In this document: positions 8,888-16,675 of the stretch, one piece after another
Position numbering within the stretch: the first letter of the stretch is position 1
Layout of the letters: each line of letters begins with the position of its first letter
Origin: Thermoplasmata archaeon
GTDB lineage: Archaea > Thermoplasmatota > Thermoplasmata > Lutacidiplasmatales > UBA184
DNA length: 64,000 nucleotides
Direction of reading: 5' to 3'
NCBI GenBank assembly: GCA_021816865.1
Contig: JAKAWX010000007.1
Coordinates: forward strand, 24,595 to 88,594
Program-made: the position numbers and the translations under genes
The notes under the pieces: model-generated
The model's database searches: none
What the model was told of the DNA's origin: nothing
What the model saw: the letters and a program-made list of their open reading frames with translations, nothing else

Positions 8888-9562
8888 ATGCAGAGCGTGG
8901 TCAGTGCCGTCGATGAGGAGCGCCTGTTGAAAGGGACCACGACGATCGGCATCGTTTGCAAGGACGGGGTCGTCCTCGCGACCGAGCGCCGCGCCACCGC
9001 CGGCAACTTCATCTCGAACAAGCAGACCCAGAAGCTCTTCAAGATCGACCAGAACATCGGGATCACGATCGCGGGACTGGTCGGCGACGCCCAGGTCCTC
9101 GCTCGGTATCTGAAGGCGGAGGTCTCGCTCTACCGGCTTCGACGTAGCGCCCCCCTGAGCGCGGAGGGCGCGGCGACGCTGCTCGCCAACATCCTGAGCG
9201 GGAACCGCTACTACCCCTACTACGCCTGGCTCATCCTCGGGGGGGTGGACGCGAAGGGCGGGCACGTCTTCTCGGTCGACCCCGCCGGCGGCTGCATCGA
9301 GGACCGATTCGTCTCGGTCGGCTCCGGGTCGTCGTTCGCCTACGGTCTCCTCGAGGAGGGGTACTCGCGCGACATGTCGACCGCGGACGCGGTCGACCTC
9401 GCGCTGCGGGGGCTCACCGCGGCGATGAAGCGCGACAGCGCGAGCGGGGACGGCTACCTGGTCAACGTCATCACGGCCAAGGAGTACCGCGAACTGACCG
9501 AGGACGAAATTAATAAACGCCTGAAAGCCCTTAAGATACCGTTGCCTCCCCAGCTACCGTAG
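8888..9562 (+). CDS. psmB: 20S proteasome beta subunit
   Basis: The protein is 224 residues with a 16-residue propeptide ending LLKG, followed by TTTIGIVCKDGVVLATERRAT. Autocatalytic cleavage at Gly-Thr exposes the N-terminal catalytic Thr; the Lys of the KLFKIDQNIG segment and the SVGSGS loop are also present. It forms the proteolytic inner rings of the 20S core, which receives unfolded substrates from ATPases such as PAN and Cdc48, both encoded in this window. The alpha subunit gene is not here. The frame upstream of 8888 is a shadow. The aCPSF1 gene follows after 48 nt and may be co-transcribed. Confidence 0.95.
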   Translation: MQSVVSAVDEERLLKGTTTIGIVCKDGVVLATERRATAGNFISNKQTQKLFKIDQNIGITIAGLVGDAQVLARYLKAEVSLYRLRRSAPLSAEGAATLLANILSGNRYYPYYAWLILGGVDAKGGHVFSVDPAGGCIEDRFVSVGSGSSFAYGLLEEGYSRDMSTADAVDLALRGLTAAMKRDSASGDGYLVNVITAKEYRELTEDEINKRLKALKIPLPPQLP

Positions 9563-9610
9563 GACCGGGACGCGCCGGGGGCGCACAGCCCCAACCTTTT
9601 CCATGGCAGA

Positions 9611-11515
9611 ATGAGTTTCGACTCTCTCGTCGACCAAACCCGGGAAGCGCTGAAAGAGGTGCTTCCCGAAGCAATCGAGGTCACCGACATCGAGCTGGAA
9701 GGCCCGCACATCGTCCTCTACACCAAGCAGCTCGACGCCTTCCTGTCGAGCGGCGATTACCTGCGTCAGATCGCCCAGCGACTCCACCGGCGGGTCGTCG
9801 TCCGGTCCGACCCCGAGACGCTGATCGACCCGAAGGAAGCGGAGAAGCTCGTCCGGGAGCTGATCCCGGCCGAGGCCGAGATCAACCAGCTCTTCTTCGA
9901 GCCCGAGACCGGCGAGGTCACGATCGAGGCGGCGAACCCCGGCGCGGCGATCGGACGGGGCGGGGCGGTCCTGAACGACCTCAAGCGTCGCATCGGGTGG
10001 ATGCCGACCGTCGTGCGGACACCGCCGATCCCGTCGAAGACCGTCGAGGAGGTCCGCATCCACCTGCGCAACTCGTTCGACGACCGTCGGTCGTTCCTCA
10101 AGAAGGTCGGGATCCGCATCGCCCGCGACCCGCTCCCCGAGAAGCTCTGGGCCCGGACGACCGCCCTCGGAGGGTATCGCGAGGTCGGACGCAGCGCCCA
10201 CCTGCTCACGACCCAGAACTCGAAGATCCTCATCGACTGCGGGATCGACCCGGGGTCGGACCGGACCCCGTACTTCAACGCGCCCGAGCTCCTTCCGCTC
10301 GATTCGCTCGACGCGGTCGTGGTGACGCACGCGCACCTCGACCACTGCGGCCTCGTTCCCGTACTCCTCAAGTACGGCTACAAGGGGCCGATCTACTCGA
10401 CCGCGCCGACGCGCGACCTCATGACCCTGATGCTCCTCGACGCGATCAAGGTCGTCAACCAGGAGGCCCGGCGGGGCCTCTACGACTCGTCGCACGTCCG
10501 CGACCTCGTCACCCGGACGGTCCCGTTGCGGTGGGGGGAGACGACCGACATCGCCCCCGACGTTCGGCTCACGCTCCACAACGCGGGCCACATTCTCGGC
10601 TCGTCGATCTGCCACTTCCACCTGGGCGAAGGCGACCACAACCTCGCCTACTCGGGCGACATCAAGTTCGAGAGGAGCTGGCTGTTCAACCCCGCGACCA
10701 ACCGATTCCCCCGGCTCGAGACCCTCGTCCTCGAGTCGACGTACGGAGGTTTCCGCGACGTCCAGCCGAGCCGCCAGCAGGCGACGGAGGCGTTCAGCGC
10801 GCTCGCGACGCGCATCCTGTCGCGGGGCGGGAAGCTCATCGTTCCGGTCTTCGCGGTCGGCCGGTCGCAAGAGGTGATGCTCGTCCTCGAGGAGAAGATG
10901 CGCGAGGGGAAGATCCCGCGGGTGCCGGTCTACCTCGATGGGATGATCTTCGAGGCGACCGCGATCCACACCGCGTACCCCGAATTCCTCAACAGCCAGC
11001 TGCGCACGCAGATCTTCCAGCAAGGCGACAACCCGTTCCTGTCGGACGTGTTCCACCGCGTCGATTCGTCGCAGATGCGCCTCGGGATCCTCGACTCGAA
11101 GGACCCCTGCATCATCCTCGCCACGTCGGGGATGATGAGCGGCGGCCCGGTGATGGAGTACTTCCGCGCCTGGGGGCACGACGAGAAGAACGGCCTCCTG
11201 TTCGTCGGGTACCAGGCGGACGGCACGTTCGGTCGTCGGCTGCAGCGCGGGATGGCGGACGCGACGTTCCTCGACGGCTCCCGCCAAGTGAACGTCCCCG
11301 TCAAGCTCGACCTCGCGACCATCGAAGGGTTCTCGGGTCACTCCGACCGGGTCCAGCTGATGAACTACGTGGCGACGCTCGACCCGCGGCCGCAGCGGAT
11401 CATCCTGAATCACGGGGAGGAGTCGAAGATCCTCGACCTCGCGTCGAGCCTCCACAAAAGGTTCAATCTCGAGTCCCGGGCGCCGTTCAACCTCGAGGCG
11501 ATCCGCGTTCTCTAG
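9611..11515 (+). CDS. fttA: Archaeal CPSF1/FttA: KH-domain beta-CASP ribonuclease and transcription termination factor
   Basis: The protein is 634 residues, the full length of the aCPSF1 family. Two N-terminal KH-like regions (about 1-145, with GAAIGRGGAV in the second) precede a metallo-beta-lactamase core with HAHLDHCG (zinc-binding motif 2), the beta-CASP insertion, and the late motifs SGMMSGGPVMEY and FSGHSDR. In archaea this enzyme cleaves nascent RNA downstream of genes and promotes transcription termination. It follows the proteasome beta gene by 48 nt. The start used is the ATG at 9611, giving MSFDSLVDQ. Confidence 0.95.
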   Translation: MSFDSLVDQTREALKEVLPEAIEVTDIELEGPHIVLYTKQLDAFLSSGDYLRQIAQRLHRRVVVRSDPETLIDPKEAEKLVRELIPAEAEINQLFFEPETGEVTIEAANPGAAIGRGGAVLNDLKRRIGWMPTVVRTPPIPSKTVEEVRIHLRNSFDDRRSFLKKVGIRIARDPLPEKLWARTTALGGYREVGRSAHLLTTQNSKILIDCGIDPGSDRTPYFNAPELLPLDSLDAVVVTHAHLDHCGLVPVLLKYGYKGPIYSTAPTRDLMTLMLLDAIKVVNQEARRGLYDSSHVRDLVTRTVPLRWGETTDIAPDVRLTLHNAGHILGSSICHFHLGEGDHNLAYSGDIKFERSWLFNPATNRFPRLETLVLESTYGGFRDVQPSRQQATEAFSALATRILSRGGKLIVPVFAVGRSQEVMLVLEEKMREGKIPRVPVYLDGMIFEATAIHTAYPEFLNSQLRTQIFQQGDNPFLSDVFHRVDSSQMRLGILDSKDPCIILATSGMMSGGPVMEYFRAWGHDEKNGLLFVGYQADGTFGRRLQRGMADATFLDGSRQVNVPVKLDLATIEGFSGHSDRVQLMNYVATLDPRPQRIILNHGEESKILDLASSLHKRFNLESRAPFNLEAIRVL

Positions 11516-11553
11516 GCCCGGCAACGGCCGTTCGGCCGGGGGGTAGACGAGGT

Positions 11554-11562
11554 TTTTTATAC
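11554..11562 (+). promoter_or_regulatory. TATA-like box before the phosphodiesterase-like gene
   Basis: TTTTTATAC lies about 50 nt before the ATG at 11609. A purine-rich GGGAGAGG at 11600-11607 directly precedes the ATG, but is closer than a usual Shine-Dalgarno. Confidence 0.55.
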
Positions 11563-11608
11563 GGCTATTCGGGTCGTTCGCCCGCCGCCGTTCGTTCTTG
11601 GGAGAGGT

Positions 11609-13111
11609 ATGGATCCGCGTCACCGTCGGTTTCTCGTTCTTGGCCTGGACGGGGGGACGTTCGACCTCCTCGACCCGTTGATGGCGGCCGGCGAGCTCCC
11701 GTTCCTCCGGTCGCTCGTCGGACGGGGGTTCCGGGCTCCGCTGCGCTCCGTCTACCCGGCGAAGACGATCCCGGCGTGGTACTCGTTCGCGACCGGCAAG
11801 GACCCGGGCGAGCTCGGAATCTTCGGCTTCTCCGAGCCGGACGGGGGGCCCGGCCGCTCGAAGCTCGTGCAGACGTTCCGGCCCGCCGAGGCGGTCTGGG
11901 ACCGCCTCTCGCGGCTCGGCGTGAAGGTCGGGGTGCTCAACTTCCCGATGGCACCGCCGTACCCTCTCCACGGGTTCATCGTCCCCGGGATGTTCTGTGA
12001 CGACGCCGCCACGTACCCGCGCTCGTTGCGCGACGAGATCGAGGGCGAGCTCGGCGAAGCGTACCCGGGCGAGCTGCCGGTCTATCGCGAGCCGGAACGC
12101 GCCGCGTGGATGGCGCAGGCGACCCGGGCGGTCGAGCAGCGCGGACGCATCGCCGCGCAGCTCGCCCGGGCGCACCGGCCCGGCTTCCTGTTCGCCCTCT
12201 TCCGCGAGACCGACCGCGTCGAGCACCAGCACTGGGCGGAGCTCAACCGGCCGGTCTCGGAGATCCCCTCCGACCTTCTCGACTTCTGGCGGGCCGTCGA
12301 CCGCGCGTGCGCCGAGGTCGACACGGCGTTCCGGTCCGGCGGCGGGCCCGCGGTGACGCTCGTCATCTCCGACCACGGCCACGGCGCGATCCGATCGGAC
12401 TTCCTGACGAACCGCTGGCTCGCGGACGAGAAGTTCCTTGTCTTTCGGGACGGCCACGACCTCGCCCGGCGACGCTTCGTCTCCCGCCTCGTCTTCCTGG
12501 GCCAGCGGTTCCCGCTCGCGCGCCGCCTGAGCCGGGTCGTCGCGGAGTTCCTGCGGGACGGCCGCCACGACGAACTCGCGGCGCTCGTCGGGGGCCGCGC
12601 GTCGTTCGAGGACGTTGCGGCCCGCATCGACTGGACCCGGACCCTCGCGTTCTCCTACCCGACGCCCGAAGGGATCTACCTCAACCCGTACAACCCCGAC
12701 CTGACCCCCGCGCGACGGGCGGAGATCGTCCGGCAGATCCGAGAGCGGCTCGAGGCGTTCCCGGACGCCCACATCGAGGTCTTCGGCCCGAGCGAGCTCT
12801 ACCGCGGCGCCGCGGCCCCCCGGGCGCCGGCGCTCCTGATCCGCGTCGACCGAATGGAGACCGAGCCGCGCATGGACTTCAGCTATCCCCACCCCCTGAT
12901 CCGCGACCGACCGGAGTTCTTCTACGGCTCGGGGACGCACCGGATGGACGGGATCCTCATCGGCGCGGGCGACGGGGTGGTCCGCGGCGCCGCGACCCGG
13001 CCGCTCAGCTTGCTCGACGTGACGCCGACGATCCTGGACGGGATGGGGCTCGAGACGCCCCCCGAGCTCTCGGGGCACTCGTTCGCCCGCGACCTCGGCC
13101 TCTCGGCGTGA
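11609..13111 (+). CDS. Alkaline-phosphatase-superfamily (type I phosphodiesterase/nucleotide pyrophosphatase-like) protein
   Basis: The protein is 500 residues. It starts with LVLGLDGGTFDLLDPLM, where the first metal-ligand Asp of the superfamily lies, followed by AKTIPAWYSFATGKDPGELGIFGF with the nucleophile position at a Thr/Ser, and the second metal site SDHGHG in the middle. Near the C-terminus are SGTHRMDGILIGAG and LLDVTPTILDGMG, typical of archaeal and bacterial members. The substrate is unknown; relatives hydrolyse phosphodiesters, pyrophosphates or lipid head groups. The glycosyltransferase that follows 52 nt downstream on the same strand hints at a role in glycan or lipid metabolism. 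Confidence 0.85.
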   Translation: MDPRHRRFLVLGLDGGTFDLLDPLMAAGELPFLRSLVGRGFRAPLRSVYPAKTIPAWYSFATGKDPGELGIFGFSEPDGGPGRSKLVQTFRPAEAVWDRLSRLGVKVGVLNFPMAPPYPLHGFIVPGMFCDDAATYPRSLRDEIEGELGEAYPGELPVYREPERAAWMAQATRAVEQRGRIAAQLARAHRPGFLFALFRETDRVEHQHWAELNRPVSEIPSDLLDFWRAVDRACAEVDTAFRSGGGPAVTLVISDHGHGAIRSDFLTNRWLADEKFLVFRDGHDLARRRFVSRLVFLGQRFPLARRLSRVVAEFLRDGRHDELAALVGGRASFEDVAARIDWTRTLAFSYPTPEGIYLNPYNPDLTPARRAEIVRQIRERLEAFPDAHIEVFGPSELYRGAAAPRAPALLIRVDRMETEPRMDFSYPHPLIRDRPEFFYGSGTHRMDGILIGAGDGVVRGAATRPLSLLDVTPTILDGMGLETPPELSGHSFARDLGLSA

Positions 13112-13163
13112 GCGGACGCGTCCGCCGGAACGTTTTTGGCGTTCGGCGGCTCCCCGCCCCGAG

Positions 13164-14297
13164 ATGGCGGCCCCGACGGTCGACCTGGTCGCCACCGGAC
13201 CCCCTCCGTTCGACCCGTACGACCCCGACTCGGCGGCGTGGGCGCTCGCGCGCGCCTTCGCCGCCCGCGGGGACCGGGTGAACGTCCTCTACCCGGCCGG
13301 CCCGACGGGCGATCTTCCTCCACCGGGGGCGACCGCGACCCCGATCGCCGTGCCCCTGCGGCGCCCCGGGGCTCTGGTCGAGGCGGCCGACTTCGCGGCG
13401 GCGGCGGGTCGGGCGCTCCGGCCCGACGCCGAGCTCGTCGTGCGCGACCCGAGCGGTCTCGGGCCCCTCGGGCTCGGCCGACACCGTCCGTACCTCGCGT
13501 CGTTCGTGCGCTCGATCGCGCTCCACGAGTTCGACACCGAGCGGGGGGGTCGTCCGGGCGCCGGATTCGTGGACCGGGTCGACGTCTGGAGGGACCGACG
13601 CGCCGTGCGCCGACTCGAGCGGATGGCGCTCGACGAGCCCGACGCGCTCTTCTGCGACCGCCCCGAGCTCGGGTCCGCGCTCGCCACCGAGTACGGGATC
13701 GCCCCGGGCCGGCTGCGGCCGACGGTACCTCCCGTGCCGCTCCTGCCGGCGGTCGCCTCGCGCGAGGAGGCCCGCGCCGCCTTCGGGATCCCGCCCGACG
13801 TTCCGGTCGCGGTCGCGGCGGCCCCCGACCCGGGCCCCGAAGCGGCCGGCTTCGAGCTCGTGCGCGACGCGTTCCGCCGCGTCCGCTCGTTCTTTCCCGG
13901 AGCCCGGCTCCTGCTCGTCGGCGCGACCAGCCCGGCCGAGCCGGGCGTCGTCGGGACGCCGTCGCGCGCGGCGTCGGCGTTCGCGGCCGGGTTCGTTGCG
14001 GCCGACGTGGCCCTGTTCGCGCGGAGGTCCCCCGGCTTCGACCCGGGCGTCGTCTTCGCGATGCGCGCGGGGGTCGCGCCGATCGCCGCGCCGTCGGTCA
14101 CGTTCCCGGTCGACCCCGGTCCGGCGGTCCGCCGGGCGGTGAGCGACGACGCGGGGGACGTCGCCTCGGCGCTCGCCGAGCTCCTCGCCGACCCGGCGCT
14201 CTGCCGCGAAGTGAGCGCCCGCGGGACGGCGTTCGCGGCCGCGTTCGACCCGGCGGCGATCGTCCGCTCGATCGGACCCGCCCGGGTGCCGGCGTAA
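13164..14297 (+). CDS. Probable GT-B fold glycosyltransferase
   Basis: This 377-residue Ala/Arg/Pro-rich protein has the two-lobe layout of GT4-like enzymes: an N-terminal lobe starting VDLVATGPPPFDPYDPDSAAWALARAF, and a C-terminal lobe with a conserved-looking start (FGIPPDVPVAVAAAPDPG) and DPGVVFAMRAGVAPIA where the donor-binding Glu region of GT4 proteins would be. The usual EX7E motif is not clean, so activity is uncertain. A T-rich element at 13131-13140 lies about 28 nt before the ATG. Confidence 0.6.
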   Translation: MAAPTVDLVATGPPPFDPYDPDSAAWALARAFAARGDRVNVLYPAGPTGDLPPPGATATPIAVPLRRPGALVEAADFAAAAGRALRPDAELVVRDPSGLGPLGLGRHRPYLASFVRSIALHEFDTERGGRPGAGFVDRVDVWRDRRAVRRLERMALDEPDALFCDRPELGSALATEYGIAPGRLRPTVPPVPLLPAVASREEARAAFGIPPDVPVAVAAAPDPGPEAAGFELVRDAFRRVRSFFPGARLLLVGATSPAEPGVVGTPSRAASAFAAGFVAADVALFARRSPGFDPGVVFAMRAGVAPIAAPSVTFPVDPGPAVRRAVSDDAGDVASALAELLADPALCREVSARGTAFAAAFDPAAIVRSIGPARVPA

Positions 14298-14330
14298 GCT
14301 CTTGGTCCCCCCGGCCGCGGCGGCCGACGG

Positions 14331-14891
14331 CTAACGGCCCGGAGGACCCGTCTCGTCAAGGCGCCACTCGCGGAACCCCCGACCGCCCGAGGCCCGTCGC
14401 ACCTCGGAGAGGACGTCGTCCCACCGGACCGCGGGCGGAAGCTCGCCGGACTCGAGCGCGTCGAGGAGCCGGCGGAACCGCGCGCGGAGGTCCGCGAACG
14501 GGTCGGCCGCCGGGTCCTCCGCCCACGGCCGGGCCTCCCGGTGGATGGTGACGGTGCCGGCCGAGACGCTCCAGACGCCGACCGGCTCCGCGCGAGTACC
14601 GCGGGTACGCGCGGCGAGCCGGGCCGCCGACACCGGCGAGCCGAGCGCGACCGAGGTCCAGTCGCCCCACCCCCGGCGTCGCAACGCCTGGACGAGGACC
14701 CGACGCGCATCGCTCACCTTCGCCTCCACGAGCCCCACCTCGTCGCCGCGCCGGGCGACGAGGTCGAAGTAGTCGGTCCCGTCGGGGTCGACCCGCACCC
14801 GGTAGCCGGCGCGCACCAGGTGGGCGCGGACCGTCTCCACGACCTCCGCCTCGCTCGGCCGGGCACGGCCGGCCCCCGGCCGAAGGCTCAC
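14331..14891 (-). CDS. PD-(D/E)XK nuclease-like protein, third gene of the mutS-mutL operon
   Basis: From the GTG at 14891 the protein is 186 residues. After an N-terminal helix (AEVVETVRAHLVRAGYRVRV) comes DYFDLVARRGDEVGLVEAK, with Asp43 and Glu56-x-Lys58 in the spacing of a PD-(D/E)XK nuclease core, then a helix, ALRRRGWGDWTSVALGS. This is the order alpha-beta-beta-beta-alpha expected of the restriction-endonuclease-like fold. The GTGA overlap with the mutL stop means it is translated with mutL. It could be a repair nuclease acting with MutS/MutL; that role is inference. The C-terminal 70 residues are acidic and helical and not recognised. The frame extends upstream to 14966, but that part is a mutL shadow. 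Confidence 0.65.
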   Translation of the reverse strand: MSLRPGAGRARPSEAEVVETVRAHLVRAGYRVRVDPDGTDYFDLVARRGDEVGLVEAKVSDARRVLVQALRRRGWGDWTSVALGSPVSAARLAARTRGTRAEPVGVWSVSAGTVTIHREARPWAEDPAADPFADLRARFRRLLDALESGELPPAVRWDDVLSEVRRASGGRGFREWRLDETGPPGR

Positions 14892-16675
14892 GGGCCGCTC
14901 CGCAGGAACCACCGGTCGAGGCGGGAACGGTCGAAGCGGAGGAGGATCGGTCGGCCGTGCGGGCACGTCACGGCGGCGTCGCCGAGCGCCGCCAGCTCGC
15001 CGAGGACGCGCGACAGCTCCTCGGGGGCGACCGTGTCGCCGGCGCGGATCGCGGCGTGGCAGGCGAGGGTCGCGGCCGTCCGCTCCTGCATGCCGTCGGG
15101 GGCCGTGGGCCGTCCTCCCTCCGCGAGCTCGTCGAGCAGGTCCGACACCGCCTCGGCCCGCGCGCGGGCGCCCCGGAACGTCGGCACCGTACGGACGCGG
15201 TGGGTCCCTGGGCCGAACTCTTCGACGTCAAAGCCGGCGCGCAGGACCTCGTCGGCGTGGGCGCGCAGCGCCGCCCGTTGCGTCCCCGAGAGCCGGATCG
15301 TCACCGGATCTACGAGCGCCTGGCGGGCGACGGGTCGCCCGCGATAGAGCGCCTCGAACAGCACGCGCTCGCTCGCGGCGTGCTGGTCGATGAGCACGAG
15401 CCCCTCGCCCGACTCCGCGACCCAGTAGAGGGACTGGACGCATCCGAGGAGGGTGAGCGACGGGCGCCCCCCGCCCGCCCGGACCTCGACCCGGGCCGGG
15501 GCCTCCGACGGCCGGTCGAGCGTCTTTTGGATCGACTCGCCCGCGATTGACGGCCCCGACGACGGGAGGGAGCGCACCGAGCCGACCACCGCACCGGTAG
15601 CGGGCGCGCCGAGGGTTCCGAGGTGCCCGACACCGGGCCGGGGGGCGACGTCGGTCAGGGGATCCGCCCCGATCAACGCCTCCCGCACCCGGACGCGGAC
15701 CGCCTCGGCGACCTCTCGCTCCCGGGCGAGGCGCACCTCGCGCTTCGTCGGGTGAACGTTGACGTCGAGGCGGTGGCGGTCGAGCTCGAGGTGCAGGAGA
15801 CCGACCGGGTACCGCCCGCGAGGGAGCTCCTGCGCGAACGCGGCGCGCACGGCGCCCTGCAGCGCCCGGGACGCGACCGCGCGTCCGTTGACGGCGAGGT
15901 AGAGCCCCCGGGGCGTTGAGGCGGCGAACGGAGGGCGGCCGAGCGCGCCGTAGAGCCGGCCGCCCGGCACCTCGTCGCCGACCGGGAACGACGCCCGGAG
16001 GAACTCGGGGCCGAGGACGCGCGCCGCGGCGTCGCGGAGGTCCGATGTCGCCGGGTACGTGCCGAGCTCCCGGCCCTCCGACTCGAGACGGAGCGTTACG
16101 GACGGGTGGGCCGCATAGACGCGCTCGACCTGGTCGACGATCTCGAGCTGCTCGGCCGCCGGGCTCTTGAGGAACTTGCGCCGCGCCGGGGTGTTGAAGA
16201 AGAGGTCCTCGACCTCGACCGTCGTGCCGGGCGCGCGGGCCTCGACGAACCGGCCCGCGAGGGCGCCCCCAACGACGGAGATCCCTTCGCTCGACTCCTG
16301 CTCGCCGGTCCGGGAATACAGGCGCAGCCGGGCGACGGTCGCGATGGCGGCGAGCGCCTCGCCCCGGAACCCGAGCGAGCCGACGCCCTCGACGGGGCCT
16401 TCGGGCGCGAGCTTGCTCGTCGCGTGGCGCTCGACCGCGAGCTCGAGCTCGGAGGGCGGGATCCCATGGCCGTCGTCGGCGACCTCGATCCGGTCGAGCC
16501 CGCCGTTCACGATCCGCACGGTGATCGCCGTCGCCCCGGCGTCGATCGCGTTCTCGACCAGCTCCTTCACGACGGACGCGGGGCGCTCGACGACCTCGCC
16601 GGCCGCGATCCGTTCGACCGTGGCGGGGTCGAGGCGGCGAATCGGTCGTCGCCCGGTGCTCGGGGCGTCGCTCAC
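14888..16675 (-). CDS. mutL: DNA mismatch repair protein MutL
   Basis: The protein is 595 residues from the GTG at 16675. The GHKL ATPase domain has IAAGEVVERPASVVKELVENAIDAGA, DDGHGIP, RHATSKL and GSLGFRGEALAAI. The C-terminal domain has the endonuclease motif DQHAASERVLFE (DQHAx2Ex4E), an ATLACHAAIRAG segment and CPHGRPILL, so it should be a nicking MutL as in organisms without MutH. It couples MutS mismatch recognition to strand incision. The start overlaps the mutS stop as GTGA, and its own stop overlaps the nuclease-like gene in the same way. Confidence 0.95.
   Translation of the reverse strand: MSDAPSTGRRPIRRLDPATVERIAAGEVVERPASVVKELVENAIDAGATAITVRIVNGGLDRIEVADDGHGIPPSELELAVERHATSKLAPEGPVEGVGSLGFRGEALAAIATVARLRLYSRTGEQESSEGISVVGGALAGRFVEARAPGTTVEVEDLFFNTPARRKFLKSPAAEQLEIVDQVERVYAAHPSVTLRLESEGRELGTYPATSDLRDAAARVLGPEFLRASFPVGDEVPGGRLYGALGRPPFAASTPRGLYLAVNGRAVASRALQGAVRAAFAQELPRGRYPVGLLHLELDRHRLDVNVHPTKREVRLAREREVAEAVRVRVREALIGADPLTDVAPRPGVGHLGTLGAPATGAVVGSVRSLPSSGPSIAGESIQKTLDRPSEAPARVEVRAGGGRPSLTLLGCVQSLYWVAESGEGLVLIDQHAASERVLFEALYRGRPVARQALVDPVTIRLSGTQRAALRAHADEVLRAGFDVEEFGPGTHRVRTVPTFRGARARAEAVSDLLDELAEGGRPTAPDGMQERTAATLACHAAIRAGDTVAPEELSRVLGELAALGDAAVTCPHGRPILLRFDRSRLDRWFLRSGP

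Noticed and set aside
9554..13195. A 1213-codon open frame on the minus strand opposite aCPSF1 and the phosphodiesterase-like gene
   Set aside because: Same shadow pattern, antisense to recognised genes, with no domain signature.
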